Assembly (NCBI GenBank): GCA_004299705.1
Contig: SCQS01000008.1
Span: forward strand, 62,001-126,000
Origin: Rhodanobacteraceae bacterium
Lineage (GTDB): Bacteria; Pseudomonadota; Gammaproteobacteria; Xanthomonadales; Rhodanobacteraceae
Reading direction: 5' to 3'
DNA length: 64,000 nt
The position numbers and the translations under genes were made by a program. The notes beneath the pieces were generated by a model that saw nothing but the letters and a program-made list of their open reading frames with translations, was not told the origin of the DNA and ran no database searches. Below, one piece after another: positions 27,122 to 35,287 of the stretch. The number at the start of each line of letters is the position of its first letter. Within the stretch, counting starts at the first letter, position 1.

Positions 27122-27216
27122 AAACCGGCGCGATCGCGTGGACTCCGCGTTGCGCGGACAGCGATCACGAACCGCGTATTAGACCGGCCGACGTGGCAAC
27201 CGTCAAGCTTTCGCGC

Positions 27217-27552
27217 TCAATCGAGACGCCACAGGGCGCGGTCGAGATCGTGGTCGAGGCCGAACGCCGCCATCGGCACGCGGCCGTTGCGAACGGCCAC
27301 GCCCTCGGCACACAGGCGCTTCGACTGTTCCCGGAAACCGCGGCTGCCGCGCGGCAGTGCGATGCTGCCGTCCGAGTGCAAGACCCGGAACCACGGCAAA
27401 TCCACACCATCCGGCGTATCGCGCAAGGCGGTGCCGACCAGCCGCGCACGCCCCGCCAACCCCGCGCGCGCCGCGATCTGGCCGTAACTCGCAACCCGTC
27501 CGGCGGGAATCGCGGCGATGGCCGCGTAGATGCGTTGGTAGCGTTTGTCCAT
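27217..27552 (-). CDS. Alkyltransferase-like (ATL) protein, MGMT family
   Basis: A protein of about 111 residues with the MGMT DNA-binding fold: IPAGRVASYGQIA, then RLVGTALRD (Arg finger region), then LPWFRVLHSDG and PRGSRGFREQSKRL. The methyl-acceptor motif PCHR of O6-alkylguanine transferases is replaced by PWFR, so the protein cannot take the alkyl group. Instead it should bind O6-alkylguanine and hand it to nucleotide excision repair, as known for ATL proteins. The start is uncertain: ATG at 27552 or at 27567. It is divergent from the 27638 gene across 85 bases. Confidence 0.88.
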   Translation of the reverse strand: MDKRYQRIYAAIAAIPAGRVASYGQIAARAGLAGRARLVGTALRDTPDGVDLPWFRVLHSDGSIALPRGSRGFREQSKRLCAEGVAVRNGRVPMAAFGLDHDLDRALWRLD

Positions 27553-27637
27553 GACCGGCGCGTGCATGGCAACGCAGCATAACCGCACGCGTCGCGAACC
27601 GGCGTATGCTGCCGCATCACCCCACGGAGCCGAGCCC

Positions 27638-28294
27638 ATGCACTTCGATCGCGCCTGCCACCCCGATGCCCCGCACGAAAAGCTGCACACGCCGAACTGG
27701 TTCGTCTCCAGCCTGATGCTGGATCGCGCGCTGGACGCGATCCTGCGGCGCGTCAAGAAACTCGACCGCAGCCACGACATCCCCTACCTCGCCGGCTACA
27801 GCCTGGACGGCAAGACCATCTACATCGACCGCCACCTGCCGACCAGCTTCAAGTACCGCGGGCGCACCATCGACGTGGATCGCTTCCTCATCATGCACGA
27901 GGAAGTCGAGAAGACCCTGATCGACCAACTCGATTTGCACTACCTGCACGCGCACCAGATCGCGACCCGCGCCGAGGAGGCCGCGGTGCGCGCCGAACGC
28001 ATTTCCTGGCACGCCTACGACCGTTTCATGCAGAAGTACGTGAAGAGTGTGGGTGACGAACACCTGAAGAAGGTGCCGAAGGACCTCGACCTCAAACCCT
28101 ATCGCGACTACCACGACTGGGACTTGATGAAGCGGATGGAGAAAGCCATCGACGACGGTAAGCTGCCCAAGGCGTCGAAGACGCTGCGCAAGGAAATCGC
28201 CACCTACAACTCGGCGTTCCGCGAACAACGTCGCGACGTTAAGCGCGAAGCCAAACGCGCCACCGCGAAGAAGGCCGCGCGCAAGCAGCGCTGA
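27638..28294 (+). CDS. Conserved hypothetical protein with HEEVE motif and basic tail
   Basis: A 218-residue protein with no signal peptide. Central sequence: YIDRHLP, then FLIMHEEVEKTLID, then LHYLHAHQIATRAEEAAV. HEEVE plus the downstream His residues looks like a metal-binding site of a zinc-peptidase-like fold, but this is inference only. The C-terminal 35 residues are Lys/Arg/Ala-rich, suggesting nucleic-acid contact. The ATG follows ACGGAG. I do not recognise a named family. It is convergent with the CBU_0592-like gene. Confidence 0.65.
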   Translation: MHFDRACHPDAPHEKLHTPNWFVSSLMLDRALDAILRRVKKLDRSHDIPYLAGYSLDGKTIYIDRHLPTSFKYRGRTIDVDRFLIMHEEVEKTLIDQLDLHYLHAHQIATRAEEAAVRAERISWHAYDRFMQKYVKSVGDEHLKKVPKDLDLKPYRDYHDWDLMKRMEKAIDDGKLPKASKTLRKEIATYNSAFREQRRDVKREAKRATAKKAARKQR

Positions 28295-28300
28295 AACTCG

Positions 28301-28564
28301 CTACTGCACCCGCTGGCGCCTGCCCACCGCGATCCCGTAGATGCTGATCGCCAGCCACGCGATTTCCAGGATCATCGCGGGCAGGTTGAAGGCATAGATC
28401 AGCGAGACGATGATCGCGGCCGACCCGAGCGCGTTCATCAGTTGGTAGACGATGCCGTTGCCGCCCAGCTTGCGAGCCTGCAAGAGAAAGTAGGCGAACA
28501 GCGTCACCAGCATGCCGATCAAGCCGACGATCATTGGCCAATCGATTGTGATGTGAATGCTCAT
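28301..28564 (-). CDS. Small CBU_0592-like membrane protein
   Basis: An 87-residue protein with three predicted membrane segments (residues 11-27, 40-57 and 60-76). The pattern is GLIGMLVTLFAYFLLQ, then NALGSAAIIVSLIYAFNLPA. Small proteins of this type (CBU_0592 family) are widespread and unstudied. Its ATG overlaps the rlmB stop by four bases, so it is translated from the same message. GGAGG precedes the start. Confidence 0.7.
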   Translation of the reverse strand: MSIHITIDWPMIVGLIGMLVTLFAYFLLQARKLGGNGIVYQLMNALGSAAIIVSLIYAFNLPAMILEIAWLAISIYGIAVGRRQRVQ

Positions 28565-29301
28565 GGTTTGCCTCCGCGTTGGCGCACGGCCTCGAACAGG
28601 GTGATGCCGGTTGCCACCGACACGTTCAAACTCTCCATGGCACCCGGCATCGGAATGCGCGCCAAGTGATCGCAAGCCTCGCGGGTGAGCCGGCGCATGC
28701 CCTCTCCCTCGCCGCCCATCACCAGCGCGACCTTGCCCCTGAGGTCGACATCGTAAAGCGAAGTTTCCGCGTCGCCCGCGAGCCCGGTCAACCACACCCC
28801 GGCGTCCTTCAGCTCGCGCAAGCTGCGCGCAAGATTGGTGACTTCGACCAGCGGCACGCGATCGACCGCGCCCGCCGAGGCTCGCCGCACCACCGGCGTG
28901 ATGCCCACCGCGCGATCGCGCGGCACGATCACCGCGGTCGCGCCGGCCGCCGCCGCGCTGCGCAGGCAGGCACCGAGGTTGTGCGGATCAGTGACGCCGT
29001 CCAGCACCAGGAACAAGGCGTTGTCGGCATCCAGCAAGGACGCAAGGTCATGTTCCGACTTCGCGGCCGGCACTTCGTAATTCGCGGCCACGCCCTGGTG
29101 GCGCGCATGGCCGGAAACCTTGTCCAGCATCGCGCGCGGACGCGCGTGCACGCGCACGCCCAGGCGCTTGGCCTCTTCCACCAGCGCCGCGAGGCGCGGA
29201 TTGTGCGCGCCCTGCTCGACCAGCACCTCGCGCACGCGCGAAGGGTCGTTGGCCAGCGCGCCTTCGACCGGGTTGATGCCGACGATCCAGGATTCGCTCA
29301 T
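28561..29301 (-). CDS. rlmB: 23S rRNA (guanosine-2251-2'-O)-methyltransferase RlmB
   Basis: A 246-residue SPOUT-class methyltransferase. The N-terminal substrate-binding domain begins WIVGINPVEGAL. The trefoil-knot SAM site shows the three SpoU motifs: LDGVTDPHNLGACLRSAAAAG, VMGGEGEGMRRL and IPMPGAMESLNVSVATGI. It methylates G2251 in the ribosomal P-loop. In E. coli rlmB follows rnr, and here too it lies downstream of rnr on the same strand, though a repeat B copy separates them. Confidence 0.96.
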   Translation of the reverse strand: MSESWIVGINPVEGALANDPSRVREVLVEQGAHNPRLAALVEEAKRLGVRVHARPRAMLDKVSGHARHQGVAANYEVPAAKSEHDLASLLDADNALFLVLDGVTDPHNLGACLRSAAAAGATAVIVPRDRAVGITPVVRRASAGAVDRVPLVEVTNLARSLRELKDAGVWLTGLAGDAETSLYDVDLRGKVALVMGGEGEGMRRLTREACDHLARIPMPGAMESLNVSVATGITLFEAVRQRGGKP

Positions 29302-29364
29302 GGTGCGTTTTTGTTCTTCGTAGGAGCGCGCCTGCGCGCGGCGGGATGCGGCCGCAGGCAGAAA

Positions 29365-29487
29365 GCCATCCCCCTCGACCCCCCTTCGTTCCGAAGGGGG
29401 AAGAAAAGCGGCAGACTCCCGCGTCGAAACAGGGCGGTTCTCGCCCCCTTCCGAAGGAAGGGGGTCGCGCGAAGCGCGGGGGGATGC
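29365..29487. repeat. Palindromic repeat B, copy 3
   Basis: Contains CCATCCCCCTCGACC, the stem CCCCCTTCGTTCCGAAGGGGG, a second CCCCCTTCCGAAGGAAGGGGG stem, the GCGCGAAGCGC stem and terminal GGGGGGATGCC. It ends just before the rnr stop codon and lies between rnr and rlmB. Confidence 0.85.
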
Positions 29488-29494
29488 CTACCGG

Positions 29495-31837
29495 TCATTG
29501 TCGTTGCCGTGAACGCATGGAAGAAGCGCGTTCATCACCCACCATCCTGAAATCGATCTTGCGATCTTCCATGCTGGCGCGCAGCACCTGCACGCGCACC
29601 GCGTCGCCCAGCCGGAACATCTGCCCGGTGCGCTCGCCGCGCAACTCGTGGCGGCGCGCGTCGAAATGATAGTAGTCGTTGCGCAACTGGGTGATGTGCA
29701 CCAGCCCCGACACCTTTGATTCCGTCAATTCCACGAACAACCCGAACGACGTGACGCCGGTGACGATGCCGTCGAACTCGCTGCCTACGTGCTGCTCCAT
29801 CCACGTGCACTTGTAGCGCTCGTCGACGTCGCGTTCGGCCTCCTCGGCGCGGCGTTCGGTGCGCGAACAATGCGCGGCCAGCGTCGCCATCTTGCTTTCG
29901 GTGTAGAGGTAGGCCGCGGGTTTGCCGCCCGCCAGCGCGTAACGGATCGCGCGATGCACCAGCAAGTCGGGATAACGCCGGATCGGCGAGGTGAAATGCG
30001 TGTAGGCCTCAAGCGCCAACCCGAAGTGCCCGTGATTGGCCGGCTGGTAGCTCGCAAGGCTTTGCGCGCGCAGCAGCACCGTGCGGAACAGTTCGGCGTC
30101 GGCGCGGTTGGCCACGCGCTGCAGCAACGATGCGAAATCGCGTGGCTTCACCTCCGCCAGCGGTGGCAGCTTCAATTTGTATTCGCGCAGGAATGCCAGC
30201 AGGTCTTCGTATTTGTCGGCCGGCGGCGGTGCGTGTACGCGAAACGGCGCCGGCATCTTTTTCTTCGCAAGGAACTTCGCGGCTTCCACGTTGGCCGCGA
30301 TCATGCATTCCTCGATCAACTTGTGCGCGTCGTTGCGTTCGTGCGAACCCAGCGAAACGACTTCGCCCTTGTCGTCGAGCCGATAATCGACTTCGCTGGT
30401 TTCGAACTCGATGGTGCCGCGCCGTTTGCGCGCAGCGTCGAAGGCCTTGTAAAGATCGTGCAGGTGTTCGACGTGCGGCAACAGCTTGCCGAGGCTGCGA
30501 CGGGTTTCCGCGTCGCGTTCGCCGATTGCCTGCCAGACCGTGTCGTAGGTGAGGCGTGCGTGCGAACGCATCACCGCCGGGTAGAACTTCGCGCGCGTCA
30601 CTTCGCCGTCGGCACTGACGCGCATCTCGCAGGCCATGCACAGGCGCTCGACATCCGGATTCAGCGAACAGATGCCGTTCGACAACGTTTCCGGCAGCAT
30701 CGGCACCACGAAACCCGGGAAATACACCGAGGTGCCGCGCTTCAGGGCTTCCTCGTCCAATGCGGTTTCCGGCTGCACGTAATGCGACACGTCGGCGATC
30801 GCGACGATCAACCGAAAACCGCCGCCGCGCACCGGTTCGGCATAAACCGCGTCGTCGAAATCGCGCGAATCCGCACCGTCGATCGTGACCAGCGGCAGCT
30901 TGCACAGATCCACACGGCCCGCGTGTTCCGCGCGCGCGACGCGCGGCTCGACCGCCTCGGCTTCGCGCGTCACCGCGTCGGGCCAGTCGTGCGGCAGGCC
31001 GTGGCTTTCGATCGCCATCTCGACGATCAGGGAGGGTTGCAGGCGCTCGCCCAGCACGCTGACGATGCGTCCGATCGGGCCGCGCTGCGGCGTTGGCGGT
31101 TCGGTGATTTCTGCCACCACGATCTGGCCCGCACGCGCGCCGTTGCGCGCATCCGGCGGGATCAACACGTCCTGGTGCAGGCGGCGGTCGTCGGGGTCGA
31201 CCACCACCACACCATGTTCCTCGACCACGCGCCCGACCAGCCGCGGCGCGCGCCGCTCCAGCACCTCGCGGATCGCGCCCTGCTGGCGGCCGCGCCGATC
31301 GACGCCGACCACCGACGCCAGCACGCGATCGCCGTGCAGCACCTGACGCATCTGCGCGGGTGAAAGATAGAGATCGTCGCCGCCTTCGTCGGGACGCAGG
31401 AATCCGTAACCCTCGGCATTCGCCAGCACCGTGCCCGCGATCAGGCCGATGCGTTGCGCGGGGGCCAGCCCGCCGCGCCGGCTTTGCAGCAGCTGGCCAT
31501 CGCGCAACATCGCGCGCAGGCGCTTGTCCAGTGCCTCGCGGCGCTCGGGGTCGTGCAGCCCCAACGCGTCCGCGATGGCGTCCTCGCGCAACAGGCTGCC
31601 GCGCTCGGCCAGTACGCTCAGGATCGCTTCGCGACTGGGAATCGGGTGTTCGTAACGCTGCGCTTCGCGCGCGGCGTGCGGGTCGACAAACCCGCCGGCC
31701 ACGGTCGACTTGTCACGCCTGCGCCGGGGTGGTTTTGCCGAAACCGGATCGACGATTCGAGGCGGCGCGGTTTTGCGGCTGCCCGCCCTTTTCGCCGTGC
31801 GTGGCTTGCGTGACGGCGGACGCTGACGTTTTGGCAT
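29495..31837 (-). CDS. rnr: Ribonuclease R
   Basis: A 780-residue 3'-5' exoribonuclease that degrades structured RNA. A basic N-terminal extension (residues 1-60) precedes a helix-turn-helix region, two cold-shock domains (from ARRLVGR and GEGLQPSL regions), the RNB catalytic domain with TIDGADSRDFDDAVYAE (Asp cluster binding Mg) and HFTSPIRRYPDLLVHR, and an S1 domain (FDGIVTGVTSFGLFVEL). Length fits the family (about 810). The ATG at 31837 gives MPKRQRPPSRK; open frame upstream is repeat A. It heads rnr-rlmB-small membrane protein. Confidence 0.95.
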   Translation of the reverse strand: MPKRQRPPSRKPRTAKRAGSRKTAPPRIVDPVSAKPPRRRRDKSTVAGGFVDPHAAREAQRYEHPIPSREAILSVLAERGSLLREDAIADALGLHDPERREALDKRLRAMLRDGQLLQSRRGGLAPAQRIGLIAGTVLANAEGYGFLRPDEGGDDLYLSPAQMRQVLHGDRVLASVVGVDRRGRQQGAIREVLERRAPRLVGRVVEEHGVVVVDPDDRRLHQDVLIPPDARNGARAGQIVVAEITEPPTPQRGPIGRIVSVLGERLQPSLIVEMAIESHGLPHDWPDAVTREAEAVEPRVARAEHAGRVDLCKLPLVTIDGADSRDFDDAVYAEPVRGGGFRLIVAIADVSHYVQPETALDEEALKRGTSVYFPGFVVPMLPETLSNGICSLNPDVERLCMACEMRVSADGEVTRAKFYPAVMRSHARLTYDTVWQAIGERDAETRRSLGKLLPHVEHLHDLYKAFDAARKRRGTIEFETSEVDYRLDDKGEVVSLGSHERNDAHKLIEECMIAANVEAAKFLAKKKMPAPFRVHAPPPADKYEDLLAFLREYKLKLPPLAEVKPRDFASLLQRVANRADAELFRTVLLRAQSLASYQPANHGHFGLALEAYTHFTSPIRRYPDLLVHRAIRYALAGGKPAAYLYTESKMATLAAHCSRTERRAEEAERDVDERYKCTWMEQHVGSEFDGIVTGVTSFGLFVELTESKVSGLVHITQLRNDYYHFDARRHELRGERTGQMFRLGDAVRVQVLRASMEDRKIDFRMVGDERASSMRSRQRQ

Positions 31838-31910
31838 GTCGCCAGCGTCGCGGAGCGGCGCGTGGAAAGCAAGCGGCCGGACAGTCCGGCAATGCCCCGG
31901 TTGGCGATTG

Positions 31911-31990
31911 TCCGTTCGTGGTGAGGTATCGAACCACGCGCGCAGCAAACCAGAAGCCGTCCACCCTTCGATACCTCAGGGCGAACGGCC
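31911..31990. repeat. Dispersed palindromic repeat A, copy 2
   Basis: TCCGTTCGTGGTGAGGTATC then GAACCACG, followed after about 25 bases by CACCCTTCGATACCTCAGGG then CGAACGG. These are the modules of the copy at 1338-1421 in swapped order. It lies in the spacer between rnr (start 31837) and the peroxiredoxin gene. Confidence 0.8.
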
Positions 31991-32028
31991 TCGCAATTCA
32001 AGGTGCTTCGCTACGTTGTTGCCGCGGA

Positions 32029-32637
32029 TCACAGCGCCTTGCCGGCCTGCAGCTTCTCCACGATCGCCAGCGAATCCGTCACGTGCTGTGCCGGCGAAAT
32101 GTGATCGGCTTCCGTGGACAGCACCTTGACGATCTTGCCCTCGCGATCGATCACGAAGGTCGTGCGCGGGAAGAAACCGTGGGTCACCGGCTGGCCCAGC
32201 ACGTTGGTCACGCCCTTCTGGGGCGGGATCATCTTCAGGCCGTACAGGCCCGCGATTTTTCCGTGCGGATCCGATGCGACCGCGAACTTGCCGGCGCAAT
32301 ATTTCGGGTCGGCGGAAAACTTGTTGAGCGTCGCGATCGAATTGGCCGACACGCCGATGATGGTGGCACCGGCCTTGGTGAATTCGGCCTTGTGGGTCGA
32401 AAAGGTGTGGGCTTCGATGTCGCAGCCCGTGGTATAGGCCGCCGGATAGAAATAGACCACCACCGGCCCCTTGGCCAGCGCCTGTTTCAAGGAGAACGTG
32501 AAATCCTTGCCGGCCTGGCTGGCCGTCGCCGTGAAATCGGGTGCCGCCGCGCCGGGCTGCAATGCCGCCAGTGCCGGCAGCGCCAGCAACGCTGCCATGG
32601 CGCCTGCCACGATCGAACCCAACAGTCTTTTGTTCAT
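32029..32637 (-). CDS. Exported peroxiredoxin (AhpC/TSA, Bcp-like)
   Basis: A 202-residue thiol peroxidase with a Sec signal peptide (MNKRLLGSIVAGAMAALLAL, cleavage after ALA near residue 23). The peroxidatic Cys is in YPAAYTTGCDIEAHTF; the resolving Cys five residues later, typical of PrxQ/Bcp, is missing (His in its place). A lone Cys further on (PKYCAGKF) may substitute. TTFVIDREGKIVK is the usual C-terminal strand. The ATG at 32637 follows GGAGGG. It would detoxify peroxides in the periplasm. Confidence 0.85.
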   Translation of the reverse strand: MNKRLLGSIVAGAMAALLALPALAALQPGAAAPDFTATASQAGKDFTFSLKQALAKGPVVVYFYPAAYTTGCDIEAHTFSTHKAEFTKAGATIIGVSANSIATLNKFSADPKYCAGKFAVASDPHGKIAGLYGLKMIPPQKGVTNVLGQPVTHGFFPRTTFVIDREGKIVKVLSTEADHISPAQHVTDSLAIVEKLQAGKAL

Positions 32638-32785
32638 CTCGAACCCTCCGGTACACATGCACGTCAATACATATCCACGCTTTCCGCGCGGAGCCATTGA
32701 GAACCCGCCCCGGCGATTGACAGCGGGACGGTTCCACGGCTATCTTACGCGGCTCGCTGGCGCATGGCGCGGCGACCGGACACCT

Positions 32786-32870
32786 GCCCAGGTGGCGGAA
32801 TTGGTAGACGCACCAGCTTCAGGTGCTGGCGGGGCGACCCGTGAAGGTTCGAGTCCTTTCCTGGGCACCA
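32786..32870 (+). tRNA. tRNA-Leu (CAG)
   Basis: An 85-base class II tRNA. The acceptor arm is GCCCAGG / CCTGGGC. The anticodon stem-loop CCAGC-TTCAGGT-GCTGG gives CAG. A long variable arm (GGCGGGGCGACCCGT) marks a leucine tRNA. The T-loop is GGTTCGAGTCC and the CCA end is encoded. The accessory restriction-modification block starts just downstream, a usual island site. Confidence 0.97.
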
Positions 32871-32881
32871 CTGTTCGACGG

Positions 32882-32908
32882 AAAACCCGCGCGATGCGCG
32901 GGTTTTTT
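32882..32908 (+). terminator. Rho-independent terminator of tRNA-Leu
   Basis: A nine-pair stem AACCCGCGC-GAT-GCGCGGGTT followed by a run of T. It begins about a dozen bases after the tRNA 3' end, so it ends the tRNA-Leu transcript. The stretch from here to 33078 shows no gene. Confidence 0.9.
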
Positions 32909-33078
32909 GTGGCCACATGGTTTGATTTCAACCGGCAGCACCCAGAAACTGATTCCGCAACCCGAAGTCGCTGCTTCGATGCACGGCCGTTTGCCCACGA
33001 CGGACCGGCGCGCTGCCCTGCTCGGCCGGCATCACCTACCTCCTACCCGTGGCCCGTTGCAACATGGCCGTGTTGTTC

Positions 33079-33097
33079 TGGTGCACTGATTGCACCA
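33079..33097. promoter_or_regulatory. Operator-like inverted repeat upstream of the DUF4160 gene
   Basis: A perfect inverted repeat TGGTGCA-CTGAT-TGCACCA lying 27 bases before the ATG at 33124. Its place matches an autoregulatory site for the downstream pair, whose second protein has a helix-turn-helix. It has no T-tract, so termination is unlikely. Confidence 0.5.
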
Positions 33098-33123
33098 AGA
33101 ACCAGGGCTTGTTACCCTGAGTC

Positions 33124-33351
33124 ATGGTGACGATGACCCGTGGCGCCACGTGGAAAATCTCGGTCTACGGCGCCGAGCACGGCATACCGCACTTCCATAT
33201 CGAGACACGCCGATCCCGTTGCACCGTGGGCATCCATTCGCTCAAAGTCATCATCGGCGAGGTCGCATCGCGTGAACTTCGCGAGGCCATGGATTGGGCT
33301 CGTGACCACCAGGCCGAATTGCTGAAGCAGTGGAATGCCCTGAACAGGTGA
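33124..33351 (+). CDS. DUF4160 family protein
   Basis: A 75-residue protein of the DUF4160 family: a short beta-hairpin region with HGIPHFHIETRRS, then LREAMDWARDHQAELLKQWN, the usual C-terminal helix. DUF4160 genes are very often paired with DUF2442 genes and have been suggested as toxin-antitoxin modules; no activity is shown by the sequence. The ribosome-binding site is weak, and an in-frame ATG also lies at 33133. It is four bases upstream of the DUF2442-HTH gene. Confidence 0.8.
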   Translation: MVTMTRGATWKISVYGAEHGIPHFHIETRRSRCTVGIHSLKVIIGEVASRELREAMDWARDHQAELLKQWNALNR

Positions 33352-33355
33352 ACCC

Positions 33356-33787
33356 ATGGACTCCCTCCGCACCCTCAAATCCGTCAAGCCACTTTCCGAT
33401 GCAACCCTGCGCTTGCGCTGGTCCGACGGCACGGCTGCAGACCTCGACTTGAGCGACCTTTTGAAGAAGAGGGCCTTCAAGTCGTTGCACGGCTCCGCTT
33501 TTCAACACGCCCGCCTGGACGAATGGGGGCATTCGGTGGAATGGCCGAACGGAATCGCGATCGGCGCGGATGCGCTATGGCGCCGGACGCTGCTCGCGCG
33601 GGGCCGCGAGGATGCGGTGACGTTCATGGACTGGCGCTTGGCACACGGTTTGTCGTTGTCGGAGGCAGCCGAAGCGCTCGGCCTCTCGCGGCGCATGGTG
33701 GCCTATTACTCCAGCGGAACGAAAGCCGTGCCGAAAACCGTGCTGCTGGCCTGTCGCGGGTGGGAACACACGCGCGACGCCGCTTGA
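33356..33787 (+). CDS. DUF2442 protein fused to a helix-turn-helix domain
   Basis: A 143-residue protein. Residues 1-80 are a DUF2442 fold (LKSVKPLSDATLRLRWSDGT, then DEWGHSVEWPNGIAIGADALW). Residues 85-135 form a Cro-like HTH (WRLAHGLSLSEAAEALGLSR then RMVAYYSSGTK). The combination fits an antitoxin or repressor acting on its own operon. The start follows AGGTGA at five bases. It is convergent with hsdS, leaving 15 bases. Confidence 0.78.
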   Translation: MDSLRTLKSVKPLSDATLRLRWSDGTAADLDLSDLLKKRAFKSLHGSAFQHARLDEWGHSVEWPNGIAIGADALWRRTLLARGREDAVTFMDWRLAHGLSLSEAAEALGLSRRMVAYYSSGTKAVPKTVLLACRGWEHTRDAA

Positions 33788-33802
33788 CACACCACAACGC
33801 GG

Positions 33803-35287
33803 TCATGGCGCGATGCCGAACGTGGCCAAGTGCGCCAGCGCAGCGGCCTCGTCCTGCTCGATCGCGATTTCGACGGCGCGCTGTGCTGCGGCCAGCAGCT
33901 CGCGGGCACGGAGGCGAGCGGCGCGGGCTGCATGAACCTGCTCTCGCGTTTGTTCGGCGACACGAGCCATCAAGCCATCGTCAAACACGGCGACAAGCAG
34001 CTTGCGCACATTGCCCAACCCGAGGAAGGGATTGATGCCGCCGGTGCAGTGCTGTTGCACTTGCAGCTTTCCGAAGGGCGAATTGAGAAACGCCAACACC
34101 CACCAAACCGGCAGCGTGTCCTTGAAACGCAACAAGGCAACGTCCTGATTGATGTTCACGTCACCCGGCACGTCCTCAGCAAGCGCGAAATTGCCCACGC
34201 GGCCCTTGATACTCAGCAGGACATCGCCATTCCTCACTCTCGTCCGTGCCAGCTCGGTTTGATGGTGCCGGCGCAGAATTCGTTTGTCGCTGTCATAGGT
34301 CAACTCGAAATCCGCAACGTGCTCCGCACACAGGAATGGCACCTCGCCAACCGTCAGGTCATGACGAAGCGGCGTGTGCCCATTGGTCAGCGACGACATC
34401 TGTTGTTCGAGCGGCACGAACTTGATTGCGCCGGCTTGTTCCAACGCCTTTCGGGCAGCAACGTACGCCTCACGAAAGTACTCCGCATCCAACCGTCCCG
34501 CCGCGAACGCCTGAGAAGCGCGGCGGGTGTAGCTCAGCGCTTGCCGTGGCTGCCAGCCATCCAGTCCGATCGCAGCCGCAAGGGTAGTTTCGGCTTTCGT
34601 CAGATGCACCTCTGTCCTGTGCAACTCGGCATCGGCTTGGGTCAGCGCAGCTTTCACTGCAATTTGAACCTTCGCATCAAACAGCGGCACGGGAATCTTG
34701 CGGCCGTCATCGAGCGAGAGGTGCTCTTGCACATTCCCCTGAAACTGCCTGCGCATAAGCGCGATGCCGTATTTCGAATTCAGGTACATTGCAAGGTACG
34801 CGCCATCACACAACCGCTTGCCTTCTTCCGACAGGCGCACGGCAATGGTGTCTTGGCTCACATTGCATTCCGGAAGATTGACAAAGGAAGCAGCCGCGTA
34901 CGCCGTCTTTGACAGAATCAAATCGCCGAAACGAAGCGCGGTTGCCTTCTCGGCCACATGCGCCTTCTCCGTTATGTATGCAAGTCCGGCGTCGCTGATC
35001 AATCCATCACGCAGATTGGCGATCCGCACAAATGGAACGCCCTCTTCCACGTAACTGTCGGCCTTGATGTCGAAGATGCCTTTTCGGAACGTCGCGCACA
35101 GGCTTCCAAGCTTTGCGTGTCGGCTCCCTTCTATGCGCTTCTGTGTTTCGACAGGAAGTTTCGCGAAGTACCCGCTGTCCAGTCGCATTTTTTCATTTTC
35201 TTGCTCGACTTCACTGAGCTTCAACACCGTCACTTCCAGCCCCTCCAACAAGCGCCTGTAGCGCTTCGCGTCGAAGGGGCGATTCAA
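33803..35287 (-). CDS. Type I-like restriction specificity subunit (HsdS-like)
   Basis: A 494-residue S subunit with two target-recognition domains: first about residues 50-215 (GSLCATFRKG, then VPFVRIANLRDG, then LSLDDGRKIPVPLF), second about 275-450 (VGEVPFLCAEHV, then NINQDVALLRFK). A helical spacer follows each. It provides DNA sequence specificity to the upstream nuclease-methylase. Base composition is visibly more AT-rich than the neighbours. The first codon would be TTG, overlapping the upstream stop at the end of a T8 run (minus strand). The ribosome-binding site is poor, so translation may depend on coupling or frameshifting. Confidence 0.85.
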   Translation of the reverse strand: MNRPFDAKRYRRLLEGLEVTVLKLSEVEQENEKMRLDSGYFAKLPVETQKRIEGSRHAKLGSLCATFRKGIFDIKADSYVEEGVPFVRIANLRDGLISDAGLAYITEKAHVAEKATALRFGDLILSKTAYAAASFVNLPECNVSQDTIAVRLSEEGKRLCDGAYLAMYLNSKYGIALMRRQFQGNVQEHLSLDDGRKIPVPLFDAKVQIAVKAALTQADAELHRTEVHLTKAETTLAAAIGLDGWQPRQALSYTRRASQAFAAGRLDAEYFREAYVAARKALEQAGAIKFVPLEQQMSSLTNGHTPLRHDLTVGEVPFLCAEHVADFELTYDSDKRILRRHHQTELARTRVRNGDVLLSIKGRVGNFALAEDVPGDVNINQDVALLRFKDTLPVWWVLAFLNSPFGKLQVQQHCTGGINPFLGLGNVRKLLVAVFDDGLMARVAEQTREQVHAARAARLRARELLAAAQRAVEIAIEQDEAAALAHLATFGIAP

